From contig OX439131.1 of the NCBI GenBank assembly GCA_949318235.1, positions 27,128,379-27,192,378 of the forward strand: a DNA stretch of 64,000 nt. Reading direction: 5' to 3'. The notes below the pieces were generated by a model that did not search any database, had not been told where the DNA came from, and saw only the letters and a list, made by a program, of their open reading frames with translations. Position 1 is the first letter of the stretch; the number at the start of each line of letters is the position of its first letter. The translations under genes and the position numbers were made by a program. The DNA is from Ecdyonurus torrentis (lineage: Eukaryota; Arthropoda; Insecta; Ephemeroptera; Heptageniidae). Of the stretch, positions 36,066 through 47,200 are shown one piece after another.

Positions 36066-36089
36066 ATGATCCCTGTAGTTACACGATGA
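36066..36089 (+). CDS. Upstream ORF of 7 codons overlapping the MFSD8 start
   Basis: The ATG at 36066 opens a 7-codon frame that ends with TGA at 36087-36089. That stop overlaps the main ATG (36086-36088) as ATGA. If the leader includes this ATG, ribosomes would terminate exactly at the main start, a layout that can limit or couple translation. Whether the mRNA starts upstream of it is not known. Confidence 0.4.
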   Translation: MIPVVTR

Positions 36090-39000
36090 ACTTCCGAACG
36101 CGACGCATCGTCTCGCTAAGTATAGTTTGTTCATATCTGTTCTTAGGAGGTGTAGAATTCGGTAAGTCAATCATTATGAGTAGCCTTATTTTTTTATTGT
36201 TTCCAATTAAATTGAGGTATTTCTTAGTTATTATTTCTTTGCAATATTAAGGTACATTCATATGTTCATTTATTTTTTGTAACTTTGCGTCGCAAAATCA
36301 TAATTAGTATTATTTACCACTAAAAAAAATGCTTTAACAATTTGCTGCGCAAAGTTACCGCAAATAGGCGCAAATAGGTGAATAAGTGGATGCACCTTTT
36401 GAAAGAAATAATTCTTTGCAGTATTATATATTATTTAAAATATAGATATTTATATAAAAAATCAAATTGTTTTTTAATGTTTGGGAGCACAATGCATTTA
36501 TATAATATTAATTTATTAGAATTTTAAATAATTCGACGCACGTTTATTCGCGTACACGCAGAAGAAAAATTACGCCAAAAATATAAAATTATCCATCGTC
36601 ATACATATGAGCACGAAAAAAATTAGGTTCACAATTTTATAATTTAATATTTCTCATTTTTTTCTTTTTCATCATTTATTGTCAAAATATACACGCCCGG
36701 AACTAAACTACAAAAAGCAAGTGTCATTGCATTTATTACGTCATTGATAATATGCAATTATTTTTATTTTTAAGTATATAGATAAACTATAGAAATTAAT
36801 GTTAAAAGCAATAAAAATGAGAGGATAAACTACCACAGAGCTGGTGTTAGGAAATGAACAAGAATAAATAGCTTTATCTTCTTTTATTTATCATTGACTA
36901 AACGACTATACTACACACACAAGTTATAGAAAATGTACTGTACAAAGAAATATGTAACAATAAAGACCAACTATATGATTGCAGCCGTCATTTTTCCTAC
37001 TGCGTGGGAATATTTACAAAGTTTAGGATGCAAGGAAGAATATCTTTTAGGAATCACAGTCGCAGGTAAGAAAATATCTAAATAAACAATGTGAATATAT
37101 TAAACTTTTTTTTTTTTTTAAATGTTTTCATTTTATTTTAGCATACAGTTTGAGTGCGGCAATAGCGGGTGTAATTGGAGGTCGGTGGTCAGACCGCCAC
37201 CCTAGCAACACCAAGCCACTGTGTCTCGCATGCATCACAGTCATGGTGCTCGGAAATCTGCAGTATGTGGTTGGCACAAACGTATGGAACGTCGTCATAA
37301 GCAGATTTGTTTGCGGTAAAAGTTATCTTCTTTACTTTATAATTCAATATCTATACTCTCATGTTGGTGAAATAATGACACTGGAACCTAGTTTTTAAGC
37401 AATATGCACTAACTCTTTACTTCTGGTAATGATAGGCTTCATTCTTTCACCAGGGCGGGTATGGAGTAATACAAAATAGAGTATAGTTATACGACAATAA
37501 TTTCTATGATTGTGTTTAATAGGTCTAGGTACAGGTGCCGGAGCTGCGTTACTTGCATATGTATGTCGTACTACAACTGTAGCAGAACGTACAGCAACGC
37601 TGTCTATCTGCAATGCTGCTCGACAAATTGGTATCCTTATAGGACCAGTTTTTCAGTTTTTCCTAATGTATGCTGATTTTGAGGTATGTAAATTCAAATA
37701 TTCAATCTAATTTTTTTTTAAACACATTTTCAAATTGTGCGTATGAATTTAGTTTATTTGATTTCTATTGTAGATATTTGGACTGAAAGTGACAAGATTG
37801 AATGCAGCTGGTCTGTTCATGGCAGTACTGTGGATATTGTTCATCGTAGCATGCATAGCAAGTTTCACAGATATGACTGCTGAATGGCAACAACTTCGAC
37901 ACTTTGAGGTGAGCTTATATTTCTAATTACCCAAGTTATGCTCTCAAATAAGAAAATATGTACTGAAACAAATAATAAAAGTGAATTCTGCAAATGTTAC
38001 AAATTTAATGAGCACTGACGTGGTTAGGTAAAAGGTGATTTGAGCCATTTAGGTCTGGTAATAGGAGCCCAGAGAAGTGTGGTGTTTTGGTCCTGTAGAC
38101 TGGTAAACCACAGCTCATAACCAAATTACCAGAAAATATTCATTATAAAGTTTATATTTTATTACAGGAAGCAGTAAGAGAGCGAAGTTCCATGGGTATT
38201 CCTGATACCCCAACAGAAAACTCCAACCTTACAATCTCACTCTGTGAATCAGTTTCTGTGGCACCACCTAATGAAATCAACTTTGACACATTCTCAGAAG
38301 GTAAAATAATAATTATAATAATGTTCCGCAATGTTATAGGTTATAGCTTCAGCAGCCATTATTACTGTTCACTAAAAAAATGTATTGGCACTCTCATAAA
38401 AAAATCTTTAACTAAAAAAAAAAAAAAAAAAAAAAAAATCAATAATACTAATAACCAAGTGGGGTCAATCTGCTCTCAGCCAATCACACATGCATTTTTT
38501 TAAATAATTTTTTTTTTTTTTTTAAAATCAAGTTCTCTAGTGATTACTATATGGTTACATGACAAAATAAATGTTTAGTACAAATTTAGAAACTGTGATA
38601 ATTTTTAAATAACACTTATATCTGTTTCAGAAATTATCCGAGATACAATTATGTCTCTTTTGGGAACAGTTTTTACTCTATTCTTCGGACAAATACTTGT
38701 TGAGGTAAGCTTAAAAATATATTTATATCTAATACTTTTTCTCTCTAACTGGCGCGCCTCGGAGTAGCAGCCAATCCGCGGTGGAAGCTAAGCGTCCACC
38801 GAGGCTGCGGGGATATAAGGCCACGCAGTTTATGCTACTCCAGCAGTCGATCTCTGACCAGGGCTACTCTCTGGTAGATCACTGCTTCTCTCTCCTCACC
38901 ATGCTGATGAGGCCCAGTAGGCCGAAACAGCGTTGTCCATGGTTAGAGAGAGTCACGCCGAGTATTTTGGTGTGACGTTTTTGCTAATTAATTTACTTTT

Positions 39001-40957
39001 GTAAGCCAAAAAAATCCTCTAATTAATTAACTAATCTCTATTTGCTTACAAGCTTCTAGTTCATACCACCGTGCATACGGTGCACTATGCGTCATATTTC
39101 GGCCTGGGTTTGAATATTTTTCTCTCTCTTTTGCGGTTTCCCTGAACTAAGCTCATTATCTCCCATTCCCCAAAAATCTTTTACCTCTCTTTTTTATGCG
39201 TTTCTATCTATCTTTTAATTAGCAACCTATCGCAAAGTCGATTTTTTCCTAATTATATATTTATAAATGTTATTTAGTAATTTTAATTTCTATACATAAA
39301 AATCAAATCAAATAAATTAAAGCAGTCCGCACAGCATAATATTGTAGTTTCATACAAGTACAGTAATTAAAAGGAGAGGATAGTAGAAACAAGCAACGAC
39401 ATTTACCTAATAAATGTTGTGTTCAATAGTATGTTAAAATTATGTGTGTGTTGGTTGTGTACACATATAAAGATGATAGAATAACATATGTAGATAATTT
39501 GAAAAATTGGGGAATGGGAAATTGAGCTATTATTTGATAGGAATGCCTTGCATGAGAGAAAATATTCCAACCCGGTCCAAAATTTATTGCATCTCGCGTT
39601 TAGTACACACCCTTTTGCAATTTATAAACGCCTCTCGCATTTATTTTCGGACCAGTTACTATGTATACTGTAAAATTCCCTACCCCCTTAATTAAGGATA
39701 AGAATGCTTCAAAAATAATAAAACTTCTTATATGAAGAAAAGTAAATACATTATTTTAATTAATAAAAATTTGGTACATTACTTTCAGACTTTGATCCCA
39801 GTTTACATGAAGGATTACTTTGGTTTTGGTGACGTTGAGACGAGCTTGATGTACATGGGAGGAGGACTGGAGTGTCTGTTGCTCTTGGCGATTGTCATCT
39901 TTGTGAGCAGATTTGTATCTGATTGGCTGCTACATCTAGTAGGCTTGCTGCTTGTCGTGGCAGGATTTGCCTGGTTCACAGTTATTATGCCAACCCTCAC
40001 TCCAGGTAACTGCACAAGTCAAACACATTTTTGTTGTTACTTTTTAAACACAGATATATGCAACATTACAAAAACAATATTTTTATTTTTACTAAGATTT
40101 TTTATTTTTATTTAAAACAAAGTACAACAAATGTTTAAAATAGAATAGACAATTGACAGGAATTAGGCTCATTGCTTTGTTAAGATGGTTAATTAATGCC
40201 TATGAAATATTGTAATTTTAATTAATGAACTGACTGACGCTAAAGAAAATGACAAATATTATGTTGTGCAGCCTAATTGAGTACTTTACATTACTTACAT
40301 TCTTGTTGCAGGTGACAATTCCAAGTTCCTGCAGTTTATTGCCGCATGTATACTGGTTGGTGCTGGTTACCCAATCACATCTGTTGCCAATGCCTCTCTT
40401 ATTTCCAAATGTCTATCTGTGAAAACACAAGGTAAGTATCACTTAAATTATTTCATTATTTTATCTTTAAGATGACATTAGCAAATATTAAATCGTGAAA
40501 TATTAATTCTGGTGGAGTTACTAAACTATTACTTACTTAAAGGCATAGAACACCTTGAACAAAAAAGTTGTGTAATATCCTAACAAATCTGAAAATCAAT
40601 GTTGATTTGTCTAGTCATTGATTTCTAATTTATTTTCCATTCACAAAATTGCACGAGCGGTCAATGATGTCACAGTTCGCCTGGTCCACGCGCGCGTAAA
40701 ACAAGCAAGCTGTGACGTCAATGACCGCTTGTGCTATTTCGTGCATGGAAAATAAATTAGAAATCAATGACTCCGGCCAAATCAACCTTGATTTGCAGGT
40801 TTGTTAGGATATTACACAACTTTTTTGTTCACGGTGTTCTACGCCTTTAACTCGTGGTTCCGCTATATTGTCCAATGTCTATTTGACTTTGAAGAAAAAT
40901 ATAATCGTCAGATCGACCCCGAATTTCGAATTTTTCCATTTTAAGCCATTTGCACTG

Positions 40958-41001
<44 letters not shown>

Positions 41002-41610
41002 TTGATATACAAATGGTCTAAAAGTGACTGATGATTTTTCAGGCACAGGACAAGGACTGCGTAGGTTAATGTCATACCTTGGTCTTGTGATGGGACCTAT
41101 GTGGGCAGGCGCTGCTGCTAAATACCCTGCACTCCTGATGGGCGTAGCGCTTGGATTGGTACTCTTGCAATTGGTAAGCCTAGAGTGTAAAACTAAATTT
41201 TAGTTTATAATGAACAATTACATTGTTCAGAAAAATTGCAGTTCTAGTGATAAAGAATCTTTATTATAGCCTATAACAAATTATTAGTCAACCCATGTAA
41301 AAAAAATAATAATACCCCCCCCCCCCCCCATTTAATAATACCAATAAAAAAATAAAAAAACTTCAGTAGAAATTTATAATACAATCCAACACTTTTACTT
41401 TCTTATTAGGTGATGTATTTGGACACCTTACCTAGATTCATCCGCATTGAGCGCTCTTCAAGTGTGAGCAAAGTTGACCCAGTAGAAGAAACACCTCTGC
41501 TCAACCCCGCCATACGAAACTCATCAAGTTATAACTCTTGGGATGAACATGATTTTTCAGAAACTCTGTCTGGAGAGTTCAAAACCACTTTCAATACCCT
41601 GAAGCATTAA
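36086..41610 (+). CDS. MFSD8: MFSD8/CLN7-type major facilitator, 500 aa, eleven exons
   Basis: Exons: 36086-36161, 36985-37065, 37142-37315, 37523-37683, 37774-37908, 38168-38300, 38631-38704, 39789-40005, 40312-40431, 41043-41173, 41410-41610. All junctions are GT-AG and phases sum to 501 codons. The first exon pair reads GVEFAVIFPTAWEYL, matching the start of MFSD8 proteins, and exon 3 holds the MFS motif A (GGRWSDR). Length is close to human MFSD8 (518 aa), fitting a 12-helix transporter of the lysosomal membrane. A central loop (exon 6) is polar. The C-terminal tail has EETPLL at residues 460-465, an acidic dileucine lysosome-sorting motif. The substrate is not deducible from this sequence. 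The chosen ATG has a short uORF just upstream. The gene is convergent with the hnRNP M-like gene. Confidence 0.93.
38761..39000 (+). mobile_element. Ribozyme-bearing retroelement fragment in an MFSD8 intron (boundaries uncertain)
   Basis: A GC-rich block in an AT-rich intron. It starts with GGAGTAGC (38761), which pairs with GCTACTCC (38834-38841), and encloses a second hairpin (GGTGGA/TCCACC). It includes a CCAAT box (38771-38775) and a TATA-like GATATAAG (38812-38819), then a hammerhead ribozyme. Promoter plus hammerhead is the arrangement of Penelope-like element terminal repeats and of retrozymes (established in the literature); assignment here is inference because no reverse transcriptase is nearby. 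Confidence 0.5.
38888..38950 (+). ncRNA. Type I hammerhead ribozyme
   Basis: All core elements are in order: CTGATGA (38904-38910); stem II GGCC/GGCC with loop CAGTA; GAAA (38924-38927); short stem III CA/TG with loop GCGT, closed by A38927-T38936; cleavage nucleotide C38937. Stem I is ACCATG (38898-38903) with CATGGT (38938-38943), then a small internal loop (CCTC against T) and an outer helix CTCTCT (38888-38893) with AGAGAG (38945-38950). Self-cleavage is predicted after C38937. Very short stem III and an internal loop in stem I are features of metazoan retroelement hammerheads. Confidence 0.85.
40541..40847. mobile_element. Foldback MITE flanked by TTAA
   Basis: TTAA at 40537-40540 and 40848-40851 flanks inverted arms of about 105 bp beginning AGGCATAGAACACC and ending GGTGTTCTACGCCT. 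Arms share TTGTGTAATATCCTAACAAA and AAATCAATGA. TTAA duplication is the mark of piggyBac-type elements; no transposase is encoded. It lies in an MFSD8 intron. Confidence 0.75.
40852..40962. repeat. Half copy of MITE family B
   Basis: CTCGTGGTTCCGCTATATTG and the following TATTTGACTTTGAAGAAAAAT and TCGACCCCGAATTT match one half of the elements at 57084-57245 and 59711-59873. It is cut off by an A tract at about 40963-40999 and abuts the TTAA element. Confidence 0.6.
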
Positions 41611-41713
41611 TTATTTCACTTTTAGATTGTATGTACTGTTCTTTGTGCATAGTGTGTTTGATGGAAACTTTGGAACATTTTAAGATGTACTTGAGAAAAT
41701 TTTGACAATTGAA

Positions 41714-41719
41714 AATAAA
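41714..41719 (+). terminator. Probable poly(A) signal of the MFSD8 gene
   Basis: AATAAA about 105 bases after the stop codon, the first canonical hexamer downstream. Confidence 0.5.
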
Positions 41720-41739
41720 ATATTGCACTAAATGTTTGA

Positions 41740-44274
41740 ATTGAAATACAGTAAATCTATTTATTATGATGAATCTTGTACATTTCTCTTATTTCATTGC
41801 TTAAGAATTTTTTTTATTAAAATTTAATAATCCAGCAAGATTTGGGGTTTTCTTTCATTCCTTAACCTTAAAAAAAAATAATAATAAGAATTTTAATAAG
41901 GGGCACTCCTCACGAAGAATTAAAAAAAGAAGTTAATTACAATATTTTAAGTTAGTTTGTGTAATTCCAACTATAGTTTAACCCAGAACAAGCCAAAGTA
42001 CTGATATCATCCAAATGTCAGTTGTTTGACAAACTGATTGAATCCAAATTGTAATATTCTTAAAGCACAGCAAAATTCTTACCTAAAAATTCCAAAGTTA
42101 AACTTGCAATCCGGACCATCCAAGAGCAAACCTTACCACTTTTGACCAATCCCCAACTTTTGACAAGCAGAGCTGAACAATGTAGACCATGTCGACAGCA
42201 ATCACCTCCTCTTCAGCTCCTTACAAAACCTGATACTGAAGCAAATCCATGGAGCCTCTCCCAACAAAATACAACAATAGTTGTATTTCTTTGCCAATCA
42301 ACATAATACGCAACTCCACATCAATTTATATAAATAAACAAATAAGTTTACTAAATTATGATAATTCATGAAGCATTTATTGTTGTAAATTTCCAACAAC
42401 AATAAAACAGATACAAAACAATAGTAGTTCTCAACAATCTACTTTGTTTAAGTTGATAGGTTTCCCTGCTATAGTTATTGAGCAGTAGAGGAGTACTATT
42501 TTCTTGAAATGCAACAGACCATTTATTTGACCACACAAGCCAATAAATATAATTTATATTTAGCAACTTTCCCATAAGAATTTTAACTCTTTAATTTGCA
42601 GTACCAACCTGTAAAAGCAATTTATTCATTTTTTTAATGCTTATTTACAATGCAAATTTTTGTCACTACCATTTAGTAATATTTTTAACAATAAAATTAA
42701 TTTAGATAAAATTATATATAAATGTGTACACAAGATTGCTGCAAATTTTAAAAATTTGCCCAAGATGTGGAAAGTGTCCAACATAATTACAGCAGGTTAA
42801 ACCAAGTAACAGCACTGAACTCGGTGAACTCTGCTCAAAAAAGGAACCAGCACCAAACCAAAGGAAGCAAACTCAATTCAATTCTAGGATTATTATTTTA
42901 TATATATTTTTTTTTATATCAATACAAGATTCAAACAATACACTTAAAATTATATTTTAAAAGGTTAAAAATTTGATATGTCTAACTGAGACATAATATT
43001 TACTTAATCTAAAAAAAAAAAAATCCTATTTAACAAAAATTATATTCCACATTAAAAATTAAAGGAGACTGTGCAATGAAAAAAGATGGTGACAACTTTT
43101 ATTAAACTAAAACTACACCATTGTGATTCTTCAAAGCAGATATGAAATTGAAAAAAAAATAATGAAGTGCTGATAATTCATGAAAATATTTGAAAAATAG
43201 ATTGAGCAATTTTTAATCTTGTCAATGCACTTTCTGACACATTTAAAACATATCTGCTTTAAAGTTGGTAGCATATTGTGAAATTTGGACATCCAAGTTA
43301 ATTTTTGTCTATTTTAGGTTTACATTGAGTTAAAAACAGCACTCTAAAAACTAAGTTTATTATATTGTATATTATCTTAAATTAATTCAAAATTTAATAC
43401 CCATAGTTAAACTCTGCTAACTGATAAGGAAGTGATGATAATGTGCAGATCTCGATGTTGCAGTTATTGACCCACAACACTGTGTAATTTGGAACAGAAC
43501 AGCAACAGCAGAGCTTCACATCACAAGGAACAAAATAATAATAAGCCAGAACTTTGTACAATACACTAAATTCAGTTTTTGATTTGTAACTTCTTTATGA
43601 ACTGATACTACTAGAAGCTTGGCCCAACCTTTGAAGGAGAATATAAATATATTGAATTTGAATTATAAATAACAATACTACTGGCACAAGTGAAATAAAC
43701 ATTGAACATTTTATTAGAGATAATAATTCTCAAAACAGACTTTTCAAGCCTGAAAATTTCTGCTAATTTATACAATAATAGTGAGGCAAAATAAAATAAA
43801 AATCTGTATCAGTTATAACTTTATCTTACTCTGTAACAGTATAGATACTGTATTCTGTGGACCAGTCCAATCGAATGCAAAAATACTAAATATTACAAAA
43901 AATAATAAGTAGTTGACATATGAACAATTTAAGCAAAAATGAGCAAGAAAATATTCAAAATACTTTCTGTAGTAAATGCACATAAAAAGATAAAACTTGT
44001 GAATTTTATAAGAAATTATTTGTAAAATAATTGAACCACTACTTAATGGAACTTAAAAATTAAAACCTAGACTGTCAATGATGAGGCAACAAGAAATGTC
44101 ATATGTAGAGACCACCACTGCTAGATGCACACTTCAACAGAGTACGACCAGCTTGCCAGAGTAAGCTGAACCTCAGCCGACGATGCCTTGGAGACCAAGC
44201 GATGACTCACAAAACCACAAGATGACGATGATACAGAAGATGAGAAACTATTGACACTTCTATTCCATTTACCT
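41740..44274. other. Intergenic space between convergent genes, including the 3' UTR of the hnRNP M-like gene
   Basis: Less repetitive than the rest of the window. The minus-strand gene ends at 44275, so an unknown part of this segment is its 3' UTR. Several TTTATT (AATAAA on the minus strand) sequences exist and the real site cannot be chosen. No other gene is supported. Confidence 0.55.
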
Positions 44275-47200
44275 TTAGTATAAGAGCACATCCACTACGC
44301 GACCATCAATCCGACTTCGATCCATCATGTCTGCAATTTTAGTTAAGACAAAACTGGATGAAGTAACTTGTTTAAAAAACAAATTCTGTCGCAAAATCAT
44401 TAAATGACTGAATTATAGGGAGGAAGCTTAGAATTGCAATTTTTACACTAAGCAAAGAAAATTAATATAAAATTATTTTATTAATTACCTGCAGCACGTT
44501 GAGCATCTCTGACTGAAGCAAACCTCACAAGACCTGTGTCCTTGTTTCGAATCTCTGCAAACTTGACCTCTCCAAATTCTCTGAACTTGTCTCTTAATGT
44601 TTGCCATGTAACTGAAGGGGCCAGCTAGTAACAAACATTTTTAACCACATTTGAGTGAGTGCAATCTCTTTAATTATCATCTACAATTTTATTTTATACC
44701 TTGCAAGTCACATTTTATTAATTACAATACAATTCAACTTACATTTCTTACAACCACTGTATCAGACTCAGGTGGCTTACGATCTAGTGACGGATTGGAG
44801 ATATTAGATTCCATTTTTATTTGTCCATTATTAAATCCTGAAGTACGGAAATCTCTATCATCCATTGAGTTATATGACGGCTGCATGTCAAAGTTTCTAT
44901 ATCCAGGTCCAGATGAATTGGATCCTCCCATGCCATAGCCTGAAGTTGTTCCCAGAGATGACCCCATGAATGATCCTGAAGACATCTGGTTCATTCCTCC
45001 TGAGCCATACGAGTTTGAAGTTCCCAGTGAATTGCCTCCCATGCCAAGACTACTGCTGGAGTTGCCAAAACCTCCACTGCTCACCATGTTGTTACCAGCT
45101 AAGCCTCCCATGTTTGAGCTCCCCATGCCTGTGTTTCCTAGACCCCCAGTTAAGCCTGGCATACTCATATCTCCTGCTCCTCCTTGTCCCATGTTGGAAG
45201 TCATGGTGTTTCCCATTGCAGATGCAAGGCCAGACCCTAGCATCCCTAGACCCCCTCCAGAGCCCCCTAGGCCAGCAAGTCCTCCTCCTAAGCTACCAGC
45301 TCCCATAAGACTACTGACTCCTGCTGCTCCTGGGAAGCCCATACCTAAAGAAAAATATAAAAATAATAAGAAACCATTTTATTGTACTGAAATTAAGATC
45401 AACTTCTCTGTTTGATATCTTACCCATGGATCCCATTGAGTTTTGCATATTGGCAATACCAGGCATGCCTGTAATCAAATGTTTGGAAATTAGAGATTAT
45501 AATAAACTAGTAGACTAGAATATACACTTTGCTGGCTGCGGGTCTAAATGGGGAAAAAGCAATTTTCATGAACCGCGCGAGTGGTGAATATACACCTTTA
45601 ACGGCCGTCGCGAGGGGCAAATTTCATGTGCTGTGAGCATAGCTTATTCGCCACTTGCGGCAGGCCACGAAATGTTTACATTTACCACTCACGTGGTTCA
45701 TGAAAATCGCCTCTTTTTTTTTGTCATTTAGACGCGCGGCCAGCAACTTATAGAAAAACAAAAGAACTTAAGTATTTCATCTTTACTTTTCTTGCCCTTT
45801 CCATTAACTCTCTTAACTAGGTTAAAAACACACTGTAGTTACCTCCGAGGGCTCCTTGACTAGCCAAGCTAGGCATACTAGGAGTTTGCATGGAAGCCAT
45901 GTTCATGCTTTGCTGTAGCTGGGCATTCTGCAGATTGGCTGGTAAGCTTCCTACAATATTAAGTAACTCATTAGCAAAAAATTAAAAAAAAAAAAAAAAA
46001 AATCCATTAAAAAAAATAATAAAATAAAACTTACGCGACACATCTTGCAATGGTTTTCCTCCCTCTCCTAGACCCATACCAATACCTCGTAGTCCTTCAG
46101 GTAGCTTAGGAGGCTGGCCTTCATTCTTCTCATTAACACGGTCCATTCGTACAGTTAGGAGTCGATCAAACAACATTTGATGGTGCAGCATAGCTGTGTA
46201 TGTATAGTCAAGGAAACATTCATAATGTGGTAATATACTTTTTTATGCGACATAACATAAATATTATATGCTTGAAAAGGATACAAATAGCTTGCACTGC
46301 TTCAACTGGATGTTCATATTCTACAACACCATGACCTCTGCTTTTGCCATCCTTGTCCTTGTTGAGTTCTGCTGTAACGACTTTGCCTGCCAGTTTGAAC
46401 ACTTCTTGTAGCTTTTTCTCGTCAACTTTGTAATCCAACTACATAAAATTAGGACAGATTTTAAAATATGTAATCATAAATGACACTAATGTGCAATACA
46501 CAGCATTATACAATAAATCATCTTTATGTTAAAATCAAAAATCTATCGAACAATAAGCATCACCAACAACATTAACTATTTCATTGATGTGCACTAACGA
46601 TATCTCTTACTAATGTTAAAATACTGTTGTTAATGTTATCTCATTTGCTTATTGTTCTACACATTTTAACATTTAGATGAATTACTGTATGGAACTGTGT
46701 TTGCAATATTGTTATTAACTTACATTAGCAACAAACACTCTGTTGACAAGTGGTCCTTTGATTCCAAGAGACTCCAAGAATGCAGGACTTAATCCATATG
46801 TGAATCCCCATCCTTTTTGATTAGGTGAGGCAGGCCTGGGACTATCATTGGCTTGCCACCTTGAGCTGCGTTGAGGTTCCTCACGCCTTGATGTACTGTT
46901 GCTACGCCCACTGCTTCCTCCTCCTCCTCCACCTCCTCCTCCTCCTCCTCCTCCTCCTCCTCCTCCTCCTCCTCCTCCACCCCCACTTGAAGACATCAGT
47001 CTTCCAGCGGGATCCCGCTCCATGTCAAAGTCCTGAAACATGAGATTCTTTCATTGACATAAACCATGCTCTAGCCATATAAAATACACACAAAATAATT
47101 CATTTAAGTTTAAATCTTTGAACAAGACTTAGTTTTCTTACCTCTTTCACAACAAGTTTACGTCCTCGAACTTCATGGCGATGCATTTTTTCAATTGCTT

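Noticed and set aside
44966..45415. Plus-strand proline-rich frame of 149 codons
   Set aside because: Antisense shadow of the Gly/Met-rich exon 9 of the hnRNP M-like gene.
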